Source of the DNA: Linnemannia elongata
Lineage: Eukaryota > Mortierellomycota > Mortierellomycetes > Mortierellales > Mortierellaceae
Assembly (NCBI GenBank): GCA_036320915.1
Contig: JAXBDG010000021.1
Span: 744,001 to 808,000 of the forward strand
Length of the DNA stretch: 64,000 bases
Direction: 5' to 3'
The stretch's first letter is position 1. Every line of letters begins with the position of its first letter. A program made the position numbers and the translations under genes. Below are positions 11,284 through 22,448 of this stretch, one piece after another. The notes below the pieces were generated by a model. That model had not been told where the DNA came from, made no database searches, and saw only the letters and a program-made list of their open reading frames with translations.

Positions 11284-13057
11284 CTAGAATTGAAAGTTGA
11301 ACTGGAAGCCGCCGCCGCCAGCCTGTTGGCCGAATGGACTGCCTCCTTGTTGGAAGAAGAAAGGGTTACCACCAAAGCCCTGTCCGAAGGGGTTTTGCTG
11401 TGCCTGAGGATCGTTGGGATCATCGCCATTGTCGAACCGTGCCCTCAACTCAGGATCGCTCAAGACCTCATATGCCTCGTTCAAACCAGCCATCTTCTTC
11501 TCCACTTGGTCAGGGCTCAACTCGCCACGGTAGGTATCGGGGTGCCAGAGCAAGGCCTGCTTGCGGAAGGCTTTCTTGATCTCGCGCGGGGTCGCACTCC
11601 TTGACACTCCCAAAATCTTGTAATAGTCCTTTTGTTGTGATTGCTTCAGTAGACGCTGTGCCTTGCTCAACTTTTCGTGGATCTCACGGTCCTGCCCCCC
11701 TGCGAGCTCCTGAGCCTTTGTGAAATCGCGGATCGCCTCCTCAAAGTCATCATTCAACATATGTGCCATACCCCTGCCAACCAGTCCGTCAACATTCGAT
11801 TCGTCCAGCGACAATGTCGACGAGCACCACTTCAACGCGTTCGTTGTATCCTTGTTCTACAAGTTTGAAGAAAATGAATATTACGACATTAGTTATTTGA
11901 TTCACAGAGTATGCGACATTAAGCAAGTACACACACAAACGTGACCACAAGTAGGTACCTCAGTATATGCTTTACAAGCAGCAGAGTAGATCTTCAAGAG
12001 GAGTCTCTTGGGCATCTTACCGACGGCCTTGTTCTCGGTCTCCATTGCTGTTGTCTCAGCCTCAATGTTGCGCACCAGTGACTTTTCGCCTCCCACAGAC
12101 TTGTTGATCACGCCCGCCCAGCGATTGTGCTCCAGATCAGAGTTCAACTTGGCAATCTCTTTCTCGGTCGTCTTGAGCTTGCGGAAGAGCGCTTTGCAGA
12201 GCTTGTTTTCGGGGTCAAAGGAAATACATTGCTTGATCTGGGCCAGGGCCTGTTCAGGCATGTAGAGGGAGTAATAGCTCATCGTCGAGAGGCGGTGCAT
12301 CAATTGTGGGTTTGTGGCGGCGTTGTGGGTAGCTCTGTTCAGATCGTTCACAGCCTCCTCGACCTCGCCTCGAGCCAAGTGGCACTCTGCCCTCTGTAAC
12401 CGGAAGGGAACAAAGAGAGGAGATGTAAGGATGGCGGATCCCAAAATGTGGACACACTCCTCCGTCTGTCCAGCAGTGACCGCAGCCTCGGCGAGGGCGA
12501 GTGCCTTGGAGGCCTCGTCCAAGGAAGCCAAGAGAGCTGGGATCTCCTGTTCTATGTGGGGGTCGGTCGATCGGTGGCTGGCGTAATATGCTTCCAGATC
12601 CTGCTTGGCCTTGGCAAACTCTCCTGCCTTTGTGTAGATCTTGCCGCGCTGGAGAAGAGCCTGGCCAAAGTCAGGCTTGAGCTTGAGGATGGTTGTAAAG
12701 TCGGCCAAGGCCTGGTTGTTGCGTCCTAGAGTCAGATATGTCGCTGCTCGCTTGAAGTACGACAAATAGTTGGAGGGGTCCCGGTCTAAACAGAAGTGTA
12801 ACGGTGAGAGATGTGAGTGTTGGTCGTATGGCCCTCAGAACAGTACCTATGAAAGCAGATGGAGCAAGTTGCATTGAAAAGAGCAGAAACTTACCGATGG
12901 CGGCATCGTAGCTCTGAAGGGCGAGGTTGTATTCACCCTTGCCAAGGAGGGCAGTGGCCTGGTCCAAGTACTGCTGGGTGGTCTGGGGACCCTCTGCACA
13001 GACAACCTGGACGGAGAGGATGACGGGCAGCAATGACAGGAGGTGATGGAGCCTCAT
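11284..13057 (-). CDS. P58IPK/DNAJC3-type ER co-chaperone (TPR repeats plus J domain)
   Basis: Three exons, complement(join(11284..11856,11959..12785,12895..13057)), 520 aa, GT-AG introns in frame. The N-terminus is a clear signal peptide ([23 protein letters not shown]), so the mature protein should be in the ER lumen. Residues about 30-400 are tandem TPR helices (for example [48 protein letters not shown]). The J domain runs from DYYKILGV (407) to about 475, with the Hsp70-stimulating HPD at 435-437 (WHPDTY). The tail is G/F/Q-rich (NPFGQGFGG...FQFNFQF) with no KDEL/HDEL, as is usual for P58IPK proteins. Order and length match DNAJC3 (about 500 aa), which feeds unfolded clients to BiP. Cytosolic TPR-J proteins (DNAJC7) are the alternative but lack a signal peptide. 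Confidence 0.93.
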
Positions 13058-13677
13058 CTTTTGTTATATGTGTTGTTGTTTCGTTTCGTTGTGGGTGAAG
13101 AGACAAGGCTGTTTGACACGTTTGTAGGGAGAGTGGGTTGTGAGGAGGGAGATAGTGGTGAGAGAGTGGAGCGAGAGAGGAGGAAGAGAGTGGAGTGAGT
13201 GGAGTGAGAGAAGGGGAAGGGAGTGTATGAGGAAGGAAAGAGAAGGAATTGGTTGATGAAAGAAACAAATAGTTAAATATATTGCCTTAAGTGAAATTGC
13301 AACGGTACCCTGAACCACAAGGGAAGACAGACGCCTTGTTTTCTGTGTGGCAGCATCTCATTGGATATCCATCTGTCTATCATGAATAACCATCGCAGTC
13401 ACTTTAGCATTGTGTTGGAGCGACAAAAAGCCTTCAGAACATTTGGATGGAGGAGGAGCCCACATCCACTCACAGAGCGAAACGTCGGACAAGGACGAAG
13501 AACACAACCAGATAGGCAAACAGATAAACGGACAGGCATCAACAAACAAGCAATGGTGCAGCCAATGCGCATAGAACAACAAAAAAAGAAAATGGACATA
13601 CATGTAACATGTTCGTCGGGGAATTGTTTTTTTTTTTTGGTTGTTTTATATTTTATTTTACTCTATATGGCTCTGGT
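13058..13677. other. Intergenic: DnaJ promoter and velvet 3' region
   Basis: About 620 bp between two genes on the minus strand. It should hold the promoter and leader of the ER DnaJ gene (13058 upward) and the 3' UTR of the velvet gene. The part at about 13120-13230 is GAG/GTG-rich (CT-rich on the coding strand), the same style of pyrimidine-rich leader seen upstream of other genes here. No ORF or RNA gene is supported. Confidence 0.5.
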
Positions 13678-15746
13678 TTAGTAGTACTCGCGTCGGTGCT
13701 GATCATTGTGAACGGAGGTGGAAGACAGCTGCGATGAGAGGGTATGGATCGAAGGCAGCTGAATCTTCTCGTTGACAGGAACACGAGACAACGAAGGAAG
13801 GTTCATCTGAGGAGGCGAATGGGACCGGCCGTCCTGCACCTGGTGAGGATCCACCGGCGAGAATGGAAGAGGAGGAGAAAAGTTGCCATCGCTGTGCTGG
13901 GAGGACATCGATGGTGTCCGGCTGTGGTAGGCCTCCTCGCCATGGTCGCGGCGCGGTGCTTCAGATGCGGCTGCTGAGGCAGGAGAGTACTCCATTTCTT
14001 GGTCATCATTAAGAAGTGCTGCCGGGAATCCATGACGACCAGCGTGCGTGGATTGGGAAGAATGCTGTTGCTGTTGTTGTTGGTAAGGGTGAGCGGGGGC
14101 CTCGGAGCGGGAAGTATATACAGATGAGGCGGTGGAGTGAGCTGTGCCCATTGGGTACGACGGAGCATAGCCGTAGGAAGGAGATCCTTCATAGGGGTGG
14201 CTGTGCTCGTGGGAAGGGTAGTGGTAGGTCGGTCCAGCCGACGGGGAAGGGTGGCGATGATGGTGCCCATGAGAGTATGGCGACTCTCGCGGGTTGCCAG
14301 AGTGATATCTGGCATGAGGATGGGCGTAGGGATGCTCTTGAGGGTAAGAGCGGTAGTGAGGATGGCCATCGTAGTAGGATGGCTGGCTGGAGCTATAGTA
14401 TCCGTGAGTGTGGTGCCTTGAGGGGCCATAAGCTTCATAGTACCTTGCCTCTTCCTCGGAACCATAGGGATGATAACGAGGACGCGAGGGCGAAGGATCC
14501 TGAGCATGGTAGGAACGAGGCGAGAAGCGGGGCGAGGATGGTGGCGTGCGGTCAATAGGCTCGGACGACGCATATCTTGTCTCGACCTTGGGGCGGACAG
14601 CAATGGGCACATGTCTAGACGATGCATGGACATAGGGCGAATCGGCAAAGGTGGTTGTGGGCGAAGGACGTGACCGCTTTGTGGGCTGGTGGTCGTCGTG
14701 GTCGCTGTGTTCGGCCTCGTGGCAGGACGAAGGGGGGCTATGCATGTGTGTAGCACCACCCTCGGCAGCGTCATCCGAGACGGCATGCTTGGGCTTGACG
14801 TGGTGGTCCTTGCGGATGCGGATGCGAACCCCTTGGTCAGAGAAGCTTCTGGAGAGGAAGGTTGACTCTAGCACCCCGGGGAATGTCTTGCTGGAGTGTA
14901 CGGTCATTGGGTTGGAGATGGAAGTCATCACGTGGACGACCTGACCCTCGATGAGCTCAAAGAGAGTGAACCGCAAGCAGAAGCGACCTTCTATCCGGAC
15001 AGAGATGTCGCCAAAGACAAAGAAGCCGCCATCCGAGTTGTCGACATCCTTGAGGCGGTTGAGGGAAGAGACGACTGTACCAGCGAGGGCACGGTGGGCA
15101 GGGGCGACAATCTCACCATTGGGATCGTCGGCATGGACCAAGTTGCAGCACATGAACAGATATGGACTTTGCAAGTAATCCCTACAGTCATGACCATTAA
15201 CGAAAACAATCAATGTTAAAAACTATTGGCGCAATGGGATATTAGCAACGATTGAGAGCATCCACATGAAGAAAAAGGAGCTTACTTGTTTTTATCGGTA
15301 GAGGCGTCAGCGAGCTTGATCTGGACGATTGGAGGGGGGTCGATTGAGCGACGGTCGCGCTCCTTGTTGCCGCAGACTTTTGCCCGCTGGGGTTGCTGTC
15401 TGATGGTGAGGACATACTTCGAGCTGAGAATATTGTATACAGCAAGGAAGGAGATGGACAGGAGAACGACTGTTTTGGTTAGTACTCATATCCAAAAACA
15501 AAAAAAAAAAAACGTCATCTGTTTACCCGGGTCGATGGACAGAAATCGACACCCAAAGGGGGAAAGATAGGCACAGGTGGATAACTGGTCCAAATGGCGG
15601 CGGAAACAAAATATAATATTAGAGGGCACCAAAAAAAAAAAAAAAAAAAAAAAGGGAGGAGAGAAAAATACTTACGAGTCGGCTGCTTGAGATTTTTCAG
15701 TCTTACCACTGACAAAGCAGTAAGCTGTTGATGCTGACTTGACCAT
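13678..15746 (-). CDS. Velvet-domain transcriptional regulator (VosA/VelB/VelC class)
   Basis: Three exons, complement(join(13678..15181,15286..15423,15676..15746)), 570 aa. Exon 1 encodes 24 residues starting MVKSASTAYCFVSG. The velvet domain is assembled across the two introns: YVLTIRQQPQRAKVCG, DRRSIDPPPIVQIKL, then DYLQSPYLFMCCNLV, GTVVSSLNRLKD, FVFGDISVRIEGRFCLRF, and VLESTFLSRSFSDQGVRIRIRKD at about residues 24-190. Velvet proteins are NF-kB-fold, fungal-specific DNA-binding regulators that link development, stress or light responses and secondary metabolism, acting as homo- or heterodimers in the nucleus. The remaining about 380 residues are disordered and rich in H/S/P/Y (Y-H-P repeats). 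The domain is N-terminal and uninterrupted, unlike Aspergillus VelB. I cannot assign it to one named member. The ATG at 15746 is preceded by a TTGT-rich leader. Confidence 0.92.
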
Positions 15747-17324
15747 TATTATAGTTGTTGTGGTTGTTGTTGTTAATAGTTACAGAAAGTGAGAGTGAGA
15801 GAGAGAGAGAGAGTGACAGAGGCGCAGATGCTGATAAAACAAAGGGATTGAGTAAAAGAGACCGAGTTCAGAAAAGAGTGGTGAAAGGTGAAAGAGAGTG
15901 GCTAGGTTCGTAGCATAGCAGGCAGTCCAGTGTAAGATAGAATGAAAGAGATTGAATGAGGAAGAAAGTGAATGAAAAAGAGTTGAGAGATGATGGGAGA
16001 GTGAGTGGGCGAGAGAAAGAGAGTGAGTGAGAGAGATGAGACAAGAGGTGAGAGTCTCTTTTTACTTTTCAGGGGCAGAGAAAGTCCAGCTGATAGATTC
16101 AAGTGAGGAAAGGAGAAGAATGGTTAGAAGAAAGGGAGGAGAGAAGAAGGAAAAGAAAGAGAGAGAAAGAAGAAATAAAGAAGAGAGAAGAGTGAGAGGA
16201 AGAACGGAAAAGGGAAAAAAGGGCGAGTGGGGCAGAAAGAGTGAAAGAAGAGACCCGAAGAATACAACAGACATGGAAGGGAAGGGAAGGGAACGAATGC
16301 GAGTGGACAGTGGGAGAAGTTGGGTAAGAGTACAGTACTGTTAAGAGCAAAAAAGACACAAATTGATACAAAAAGGGAAAGGAAAAGGGGGGCCAGAGGG
16401 GAAAGAGGCAGAGGGACAAAAGGACGCCGAGGACAGACGGAGAAAGTAAGAAGGGTAAATGTGAATGAACGAGTCCAGGTGGACTCGAAAAACGCATTCT
16501 GGACTCTTTCACTTCGTATTTTACCGAGGGTTGGCACTCGCAATTTAAAAAAAAAAAAAAAATAAAAAAAATAGAGAGTAATATCTTGTCGTTGCCTGCT
16601 GGACAGGAACAAACAAGTGCTCTCATTATTTTTTTCTTCTCTCTCTTTGAACCTCAACAAATCATCTGAGAGCATACACGCACTCTCTTACTTTCTTATC
16701 CATTCTCACTCACTCAACATATCCACAAGAAACCCATAATGTCGCCCCTTGCTCTCACCACTCATCCTCTTTTGGGTTCTCACTCTCCCTCTCTCACCTT
16801 CTGTCCTCCTCCCTCAGCCAATCGACCCACTCTCGCTCCGACAATTGGTCTAGCTAGCCAAGACTACTGTAAAATAAATAAGAAAGAAAAAAAAATGCCT
16901 CAAAAGATGAGCTCACTCTGCCTTGTCATTCCCAATTCAAACTGAAGAAGAAAGATATACAACCACCAAAACAAAACATTACACAACCCAAAAGTAGACA
17001 CACGCCCACTGCCACCCCCCTTTCACTCGCCCGCCCACTCTTTGTCTCATTTTTTTTTTTTTTTTTTTTTTTTTTTGGTGCTGCTTGTGGTCGTCCACGA
17101 GGGTCCAATTTACCCATTCTCAAAGCCCACTTTATAATTATTTTTGATTCGATTACTTTTGATTGCGATTGGATACAAATGAGAAGGAGGAGGTGTTGCA
17201 AAAGGGGAGATAAAGAAAGGAAGAAAGGAGGACAGCTGGACAAAAAAAAAACTAAGCAAAACCTCGGAATTTCCTTAATCCCTCCTTTTCCTCCGTCTAT
17301 TGTTGTCATTTGAGCCAAGCAACC

Positions 17325-17385
17325 GACCAGCCAACCAACCAACCAACGAGCGAACCAACCAACAAACCAACCAACCAGCAGGAGA
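17325..17385. repeat. Degenerate (CCAA)n tetranucleotide repeat
   Basis: The stretch is built of CCAA/ACCA units with scattered G substitutions (CCAGCCAACCAACCAACG and following). It is a simple repeat with no coding signal. Confidence 0.75.
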
Positions 17386-17412
17386 CAGATGGCCATATTG
17401 AAGTACAGTACT

Positions 17413-17443
17413 GTACAGTACAGTTGATTCGACTGTACTGTAC
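17413..17443. repeat. Perfect 12-bp inverted repeat (hairpin) of ACAGT/TGTAC units
   Basis: The left arm GTACAGTACAGT (17413-17424) and right arm ACTGTACTGTAC (17432-17443) are exact reverse complements around a 7-nt loop, TGATTCG. The left flank adds more of the same unit (TACAGTACT), so the arm is itself nearly palindromic. It lies in a gene-poor region; its role is unknown. Confidence 0.85.
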
Positions 17444-19965
17444 ATACAGTAAGCACAAACAAAGAAGAAACGACCTGTTTACCCACATCTTGTTGGTATA
17501 CTTTTTCCTCGGTTCGATTGCGACGGAGTGCGAGCCTTGTTCCAATTTTGGAAAGTAGAGTCCACGAGGAGGCTAGGAAAGGACGAGGCCTCAGGTCCCT
17601 GCCAAGTCAATCCCTCTCAGTTGGTCTTGTCATGTCTCGCTTACTTTACACCTGGGGCAGTTTCATCTTCTTTTCATCACACTTGAACCTCCCCCTCTCT
17701 CATTTTTTTTGCCCTCCCCCCCCCCCCTTTTCTTTCATCTTCCCTCTTTCCCAAACTCCAAGTATCAATCTTCATTAGTCTTATTTTATATATATATGAA
17801 CCTTGAAAAGTAGCATCAGACGCAAACTCGGATGATCTCCGAGAGTTCCTCCTCTTCATTTCTGTCGATATGATCTGTATCCATTTTTCACTTCCTTGAC
17901 GGTTGCGTGGTTCGGAGACGACAGCGCCACTCTCATTCACCCACAAGTACCAGCGACACCGCCGATTCTCCCGTTTCCCGCTCGCGCTTTTTTTGTTTGT
18001 AGGCTGTGTCCAGGTGTCCGATTAGCTTGGTCTATTTATTACCCATCTCACTTGTTGGCCCACTTTTGAAAAGTCGCCCCTGTCGGTAAGCGAAAAAAAA
18101 AAATAAAAAAAAAAATAAACAGTCGCATTGTTTTTTCCCTTCTTGCCCTCAAACTGCGCAAAATTAGGAGGAGCAAGCAAGCCAGACACTACCCTGGCCT
18201 TTTGCTCTCAGGGACACATGCGGGACTTCGTTATACTTCTTTCGCTGACTTGAGCTCAAGAGATGGTCTACCACTATTCATCAATCTGCTCAGTGACATC
18301 TTCAAACAATCAACCCAATCTCGCTTTTCTTTCTCGCTTTTAGCCTGTCGTCGAGTCGAGGTCGAGACTAGCTAAGAAAAGAAAATATACATCGCTGAAC
18401 CCAAAATAAAACTTTGTTGCTACTGTTGTTGTTGTTGTTGTGCTCTAATTTTGAAGAATACCCGGGGTATACCAACCTGCCCTCCATCTCCCATTTTCGC
18501 TCTCGCTGTCCATCTCTCTCGCTCTCTCTCTCCCCCTCTCCCCCTGTCTCTCTCTCCCTCTCTCCCCCTGTCTCTCTCTCCCTCTACTATTTTTTCCGTG
18601 CATGCTTCTCTTCTGTGTCGCAAGTTGGGTTCGCCACCAGGACAATTGTTACCATATCGGTGTTAAAAACCATGAACTCTTTTTTCTCCCAAACCAGATG
18701 TGCCTTGGACTGCCTGATGGCACCTGCCAATTATATGTGTTTACCTCATCTCAAATAGAGAGGGAGAGGAGTTCTGTCGTTTAAAGGCCTTTTCGTTCAG
18801 GCTCGGTACATCAATGGACGTTACATCTTTGTTCCCTGCACCACCGCAATACGCAAAAAGCCCTCTCATCATACGTCATTATCATTATTATCATTGACCC
18901 TGCACGGCAATCCAATGCCTTTTTCCGCCTGCCAACTAGTTGTGGCAGGCTGGCAGGCTGTTGTTGTCTCAGCCCCTTTGAAGGGTTTGACCATGGACGT
19001 CTTTATTCTGATCACGCGACAATGATTCTTTCTTTTTTTTTTTCTTTCTGTTGCACTTTCGCTTCTCCTCTTTTCCCTACTTTTCCTGCTCTTCCCAGGC
19101 CATCACTCTTCCTTCACTCCAACCCAACACTTTCTCACTCCCTTCACTTGCTGGCGTACTGTAACAAGATTCAATTGCTCCCACAAAGCGGTTAATCCCA
19201 CACCCTCATTAATCTTCAATATGTTAAGGATACAAATTGTGTGTGTTAATAAAAGAGAACTGAAATAACGCATAAAAGTGGAGGTTTTTCGTTTGTGTAG
19301 CAAACTTATTTGGTATGGTATCAGAAGGTTGAAACCAATGGCGTACCCCACAACCAGAAGCGACTCTATCAGATTGAGCCTTTAACTGAAAGTAACCAAT
19401 TTGTTGGAGTAATCCAAGGGACGTGATCTACAAAGATATAACTTTACTACTATCATTCACGACGTCGTCGCTGGTCAACTGCAGAGGAAAAGCTTTTTTC
19501 AAGTACGTTGTTAAATCGCCGCAGGGTACTGTCTTGAGCTTTTTGCCACCAACTTCAGCCCCTTCATTTTCTCAGAAACTGAAAAGCTGTCTGACTTTTT
19601 TTTTTGCCCATTCTTGACTACTGCTGAATGCCAACAGCTGACGGAGAATATAAGAACGTCAAAGGTAACGAAAGTTTGGAACGTACTGTTAAAAAGTGGA
19701 TATATTGTTTTTTACATGGCCCTATAACTATATGTTTTTTTTAAAACTTTCGAACAATACACAAACAATACCAGCTCGCACTCTGGACGTTTCCGTTGTT
19801 GGACAAGGTGAATGCCACTTTAACTTTCTTTTGTCCGTCACATGCTATGCGAGATCGCACCTTGACGCAGACTTTGACTTGAAACGATGAGACTAACTTT
19901 GGCATTGTATACTGTGTTCTCTAGCTCGAGACAAGGCATATCGATTCAACAGGATAATATCTACA

Positions 19966-21903
19966 ATGGGAAAACAGAAGCTGGACTTGTATCACTGTAG
20001 TTATGGCAAGTGTAGAGCAACGTTTTTAAGGCTCCATGCTGCCAGCGCACATATTACCAAATGTCGATACAAGGGGGCGACCAAGCTCTGTCCCATCAAA
20101 GTTGCCAACGTTGGTTCGCTCCTAATTATGATAAGAAGCACATGGAGACCTATCACCGCGACAACATCACCCCTCCCACAACAAAAGCAGGAGTCCGTGT
20201 CGGCTGGGCTGTGGACAAACTTTCAAGCAACAACAGAACAGGCAACTCCACGAACACAACATTCCGCACGTCCAAACAGGTCAACTGCATGTGCCAGGGG
20301 TTGTTGGGCTTCTCAAACTTTCACGACTTTGCACTCACGGTGACCGATCAAGCTTATCTCCTGGGAGCTGGATTGGATGATAGTAACGGAGAGTTTGACG
20401 AAAATGTAGAATACGACGAGGAGGATAAGACGGAGACTGGAGACCAAGCGGGAAGAGATTTGTATCAAGGATCCTCTTTGTCGTTGGGACCTGTCGAGGG
20501 TGAACGAGCGGGAGGAGTGTCAAGCCCTGAGAACGAGGCCGGTAACGTCGTCGACTTTCAAGGTCGCCAATGCATCGATGCTATTCCCTCTGGAACGTTT
20601 CAAGTTGCAACATTTATTATACTTGTTCATTCAAGTCATGAGTCTACTTTGGAATCGGCAATTGTTGTTTTCGAAACTGACAATTATACACCCCGGTTTG
20701 TTGTCGACAAGGGTGTTCCGAGGAAGGTCTAGCCTGTGGAGGCGTCCAATATCAAGAAGCTCATCCATCTCGGATTCGAATATCATACCAAGCAGGATGT
20801 TACGTCGGTTTGCGCGGATTGTAGAAGGAGGCGGAACTGGCAGGTCGAATCTATTTGTTGGAGGATTTGCATCAATCAAGACCTATGTACGCCTTCCCGT
20901 AGGTCCAGGACTAGGATCACATACAAGGGGTTCTTGGCGGCACAACATGACTATTCCCCTCAAAATGCCATTCCGACCATTCTGCAGAAGGAGGGGACCC
21001 AAGCATGGTGCCCCGAGCGTCCAGAGGGATGTGACCAATGTGGAGCCATTTTGACAAGCATCAACGGACATTTTTCTCTCCTCAGCGTCCCCTTTTACTT
21101 CTCCCGACCTGCATAGATTGTCACATCAATGCGGGCTCGAAGGAAGGTGGCATTGCGGAGATTGGCGCTCCACCGGGTAGCAAAAGCGAACGGAAACATG
21201 ACGATCCAGTCCACTCTTGACCTTGTGTGCCTGGTGGTGGCCAACGGTTTTTCTACAGGGCCTGTGCAGCTAGACGAGGATCAGCAACTCAGGGTGCGCG
21301 CCCGGGCCATGAGCAGCCAGGCCATGGACTTTTATACTGGATTACCCTTGGAGATCGATCGATCGAACGGACCCTACAAGTTCACCATTGAGCGCCTGAG
21401 ACCTGGCCTTCTCTATGATGATGCTGAGCACATGTGCGTCCCATCGGCTCTGTTCTTCAACCGCCTGTTCGGCCCCAAATCTCTTGAACAGCGCGCGAGA
21501 TACGTCCAGGACCTGCACCGGCATGCTGACTGGAACTTTGGACCACAACGACTCCTGTCGATGACAGACGCTACTCAAGATGCGGAGGAACTGACCCAAG
21601 GAGATGTCGACCATTGGCGCCCCTTCTTTCTCAACCAGCGTAAGAATCAGGTCAAATGTCGATGGGATTTCCACGACCTTTTGACTTTCGTCAAGGACAT
21701 GGGAAAAAGATGTGCAGTTACAGGAGTGAAGACAACGAATCTCTCCGTTGACCGGTAAGAGTTTTTTTTTTTTTTTTTGGGGGGGGGGGGCAATCTACCA
21801 AGGTAGATAACTTATCTTGTTCATTTGTATCATTTCTAGCATTTACAACACCAACGAATATCAACGAGGCGATGTTGTATTGATGGACTTGCCATTGAAC
21901 TAG
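19966..21903 (+). pseudogene. Decayed zinc-finger / HNH-like gene, probably from a repeated family
   Basis: I do not recognise a named gene. The start at 19966 reads a C2H2-like finger (LYHCSYGKCRATFLRLHAAS...H) and a second cysteine pair (CPIK), then the frame shifts by one base; in the new frame (from about 20061) the same finger continues as SCQRWFAPNYDKKHMETYH. That frame then runs to 21754, broken only by TAG at 20730-20732 and 21114-21116. Near the end it reads KRCAVTGV...LSVDR, a good intron (21755-21839, GTAAGA...CTAG) and IYNTNEYQRGDVVLMDLPLN, then TAG at 21901 followed by AKTS. This matches the CxxTG / xSxDR / Y..gnV / N.AK pattern of HNH-type nuclease folds, with the expected polar residue before AK replaced by TAG. 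Part of the middle (20500-21054) is also open in another frame, so the exact path there is uncertain. It sits beside a dead transposon. Confidence 0.5.
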
Positions 21904-22448
21904 GCCAAGACGTCCTGCCCCCGCTTTAATTCACCAGTCGCATTTAATGCCGCCTTTCCGAGCCTGACAACGAGTAATGAAGTCGAGCGAACGCTCGCAG
22001 GATTGCGATATCTGCAGGGGATCCTTGCTTACCTTCTGAACTCTGATGAACAAGAGTAAGTAAAAAAAAATAGTGGACATATTGCACGCACACTTTAAGC
22101 CAAATCTTTTGCTAATTCAGCACTCTCATTTTTCCTCGATAGATGGGTCCGTAAAATGCGCAGAATTGAAAAGTCCCGGGTCTGAAGGTTAATCTGGGAA
22201 GCAGGACTGAGTGTGAGGCAAACGTAGCAACCTGTGGAGCAGCGAAGCCGTCGATGAGCTTTGGGTGCCGGTAGACGAATATCACAAATGGTAGGATACA
22301 ACAAAGACATAGCTTTAGATACAGTAACTATAGTAAACCAATAGTCTGCAACCACAACATATGAAGTTTCGCTGCATTGTCAAAACAATCCTATGCACAC
22401 CTCCTCCCAATGCAACAGTCAGGTTCCAATATATTTTTTTTAAGTTGT
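21904..22448. other. Downstream remnant of the HNH-like gene and spacer before the transposon
   Basis: Translation past the TAG at 21901 continues sensibly for about 50 codons (to about 22050, ending LLNSDEQE before a GTAAGT donor), so the pseudogene probably extended further. From about 22100 to 22448 I see no coding signal on either strand. This spacer may contain the 3' end of the mariner element, but I could not find its terminal repeat. Confidence 0.4.

Larger units (their letters stand above)
15747..19965. other. Gene-poor stretch upstream of the velvet gene
   Basis: No supported gene in 4.2 kb. The first about 800 bp is GA-rich (GAGA and GAAAG repeats; CT-rich on the velvet coding strand) and probably holds the velvet promoter and leader. 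It also contains a poly-T run at 17051-17076, a CCAA-type repeat at about 17325-17385, the hairpin listed separately, and a C/T-rich run at 18495-18590. All open frames here are low-complexity and carry no domain signature. Confidence 0.5.

Noticed and set aside
20500..21054. A 184-codon frame overlapping the HNH-like pseudogene in another frame
   Set aside because: It has no domain or zinc motifs and stops before the HNH part. I kept it only as a caution that the middle of the pseudogene may contain a second frameshift.
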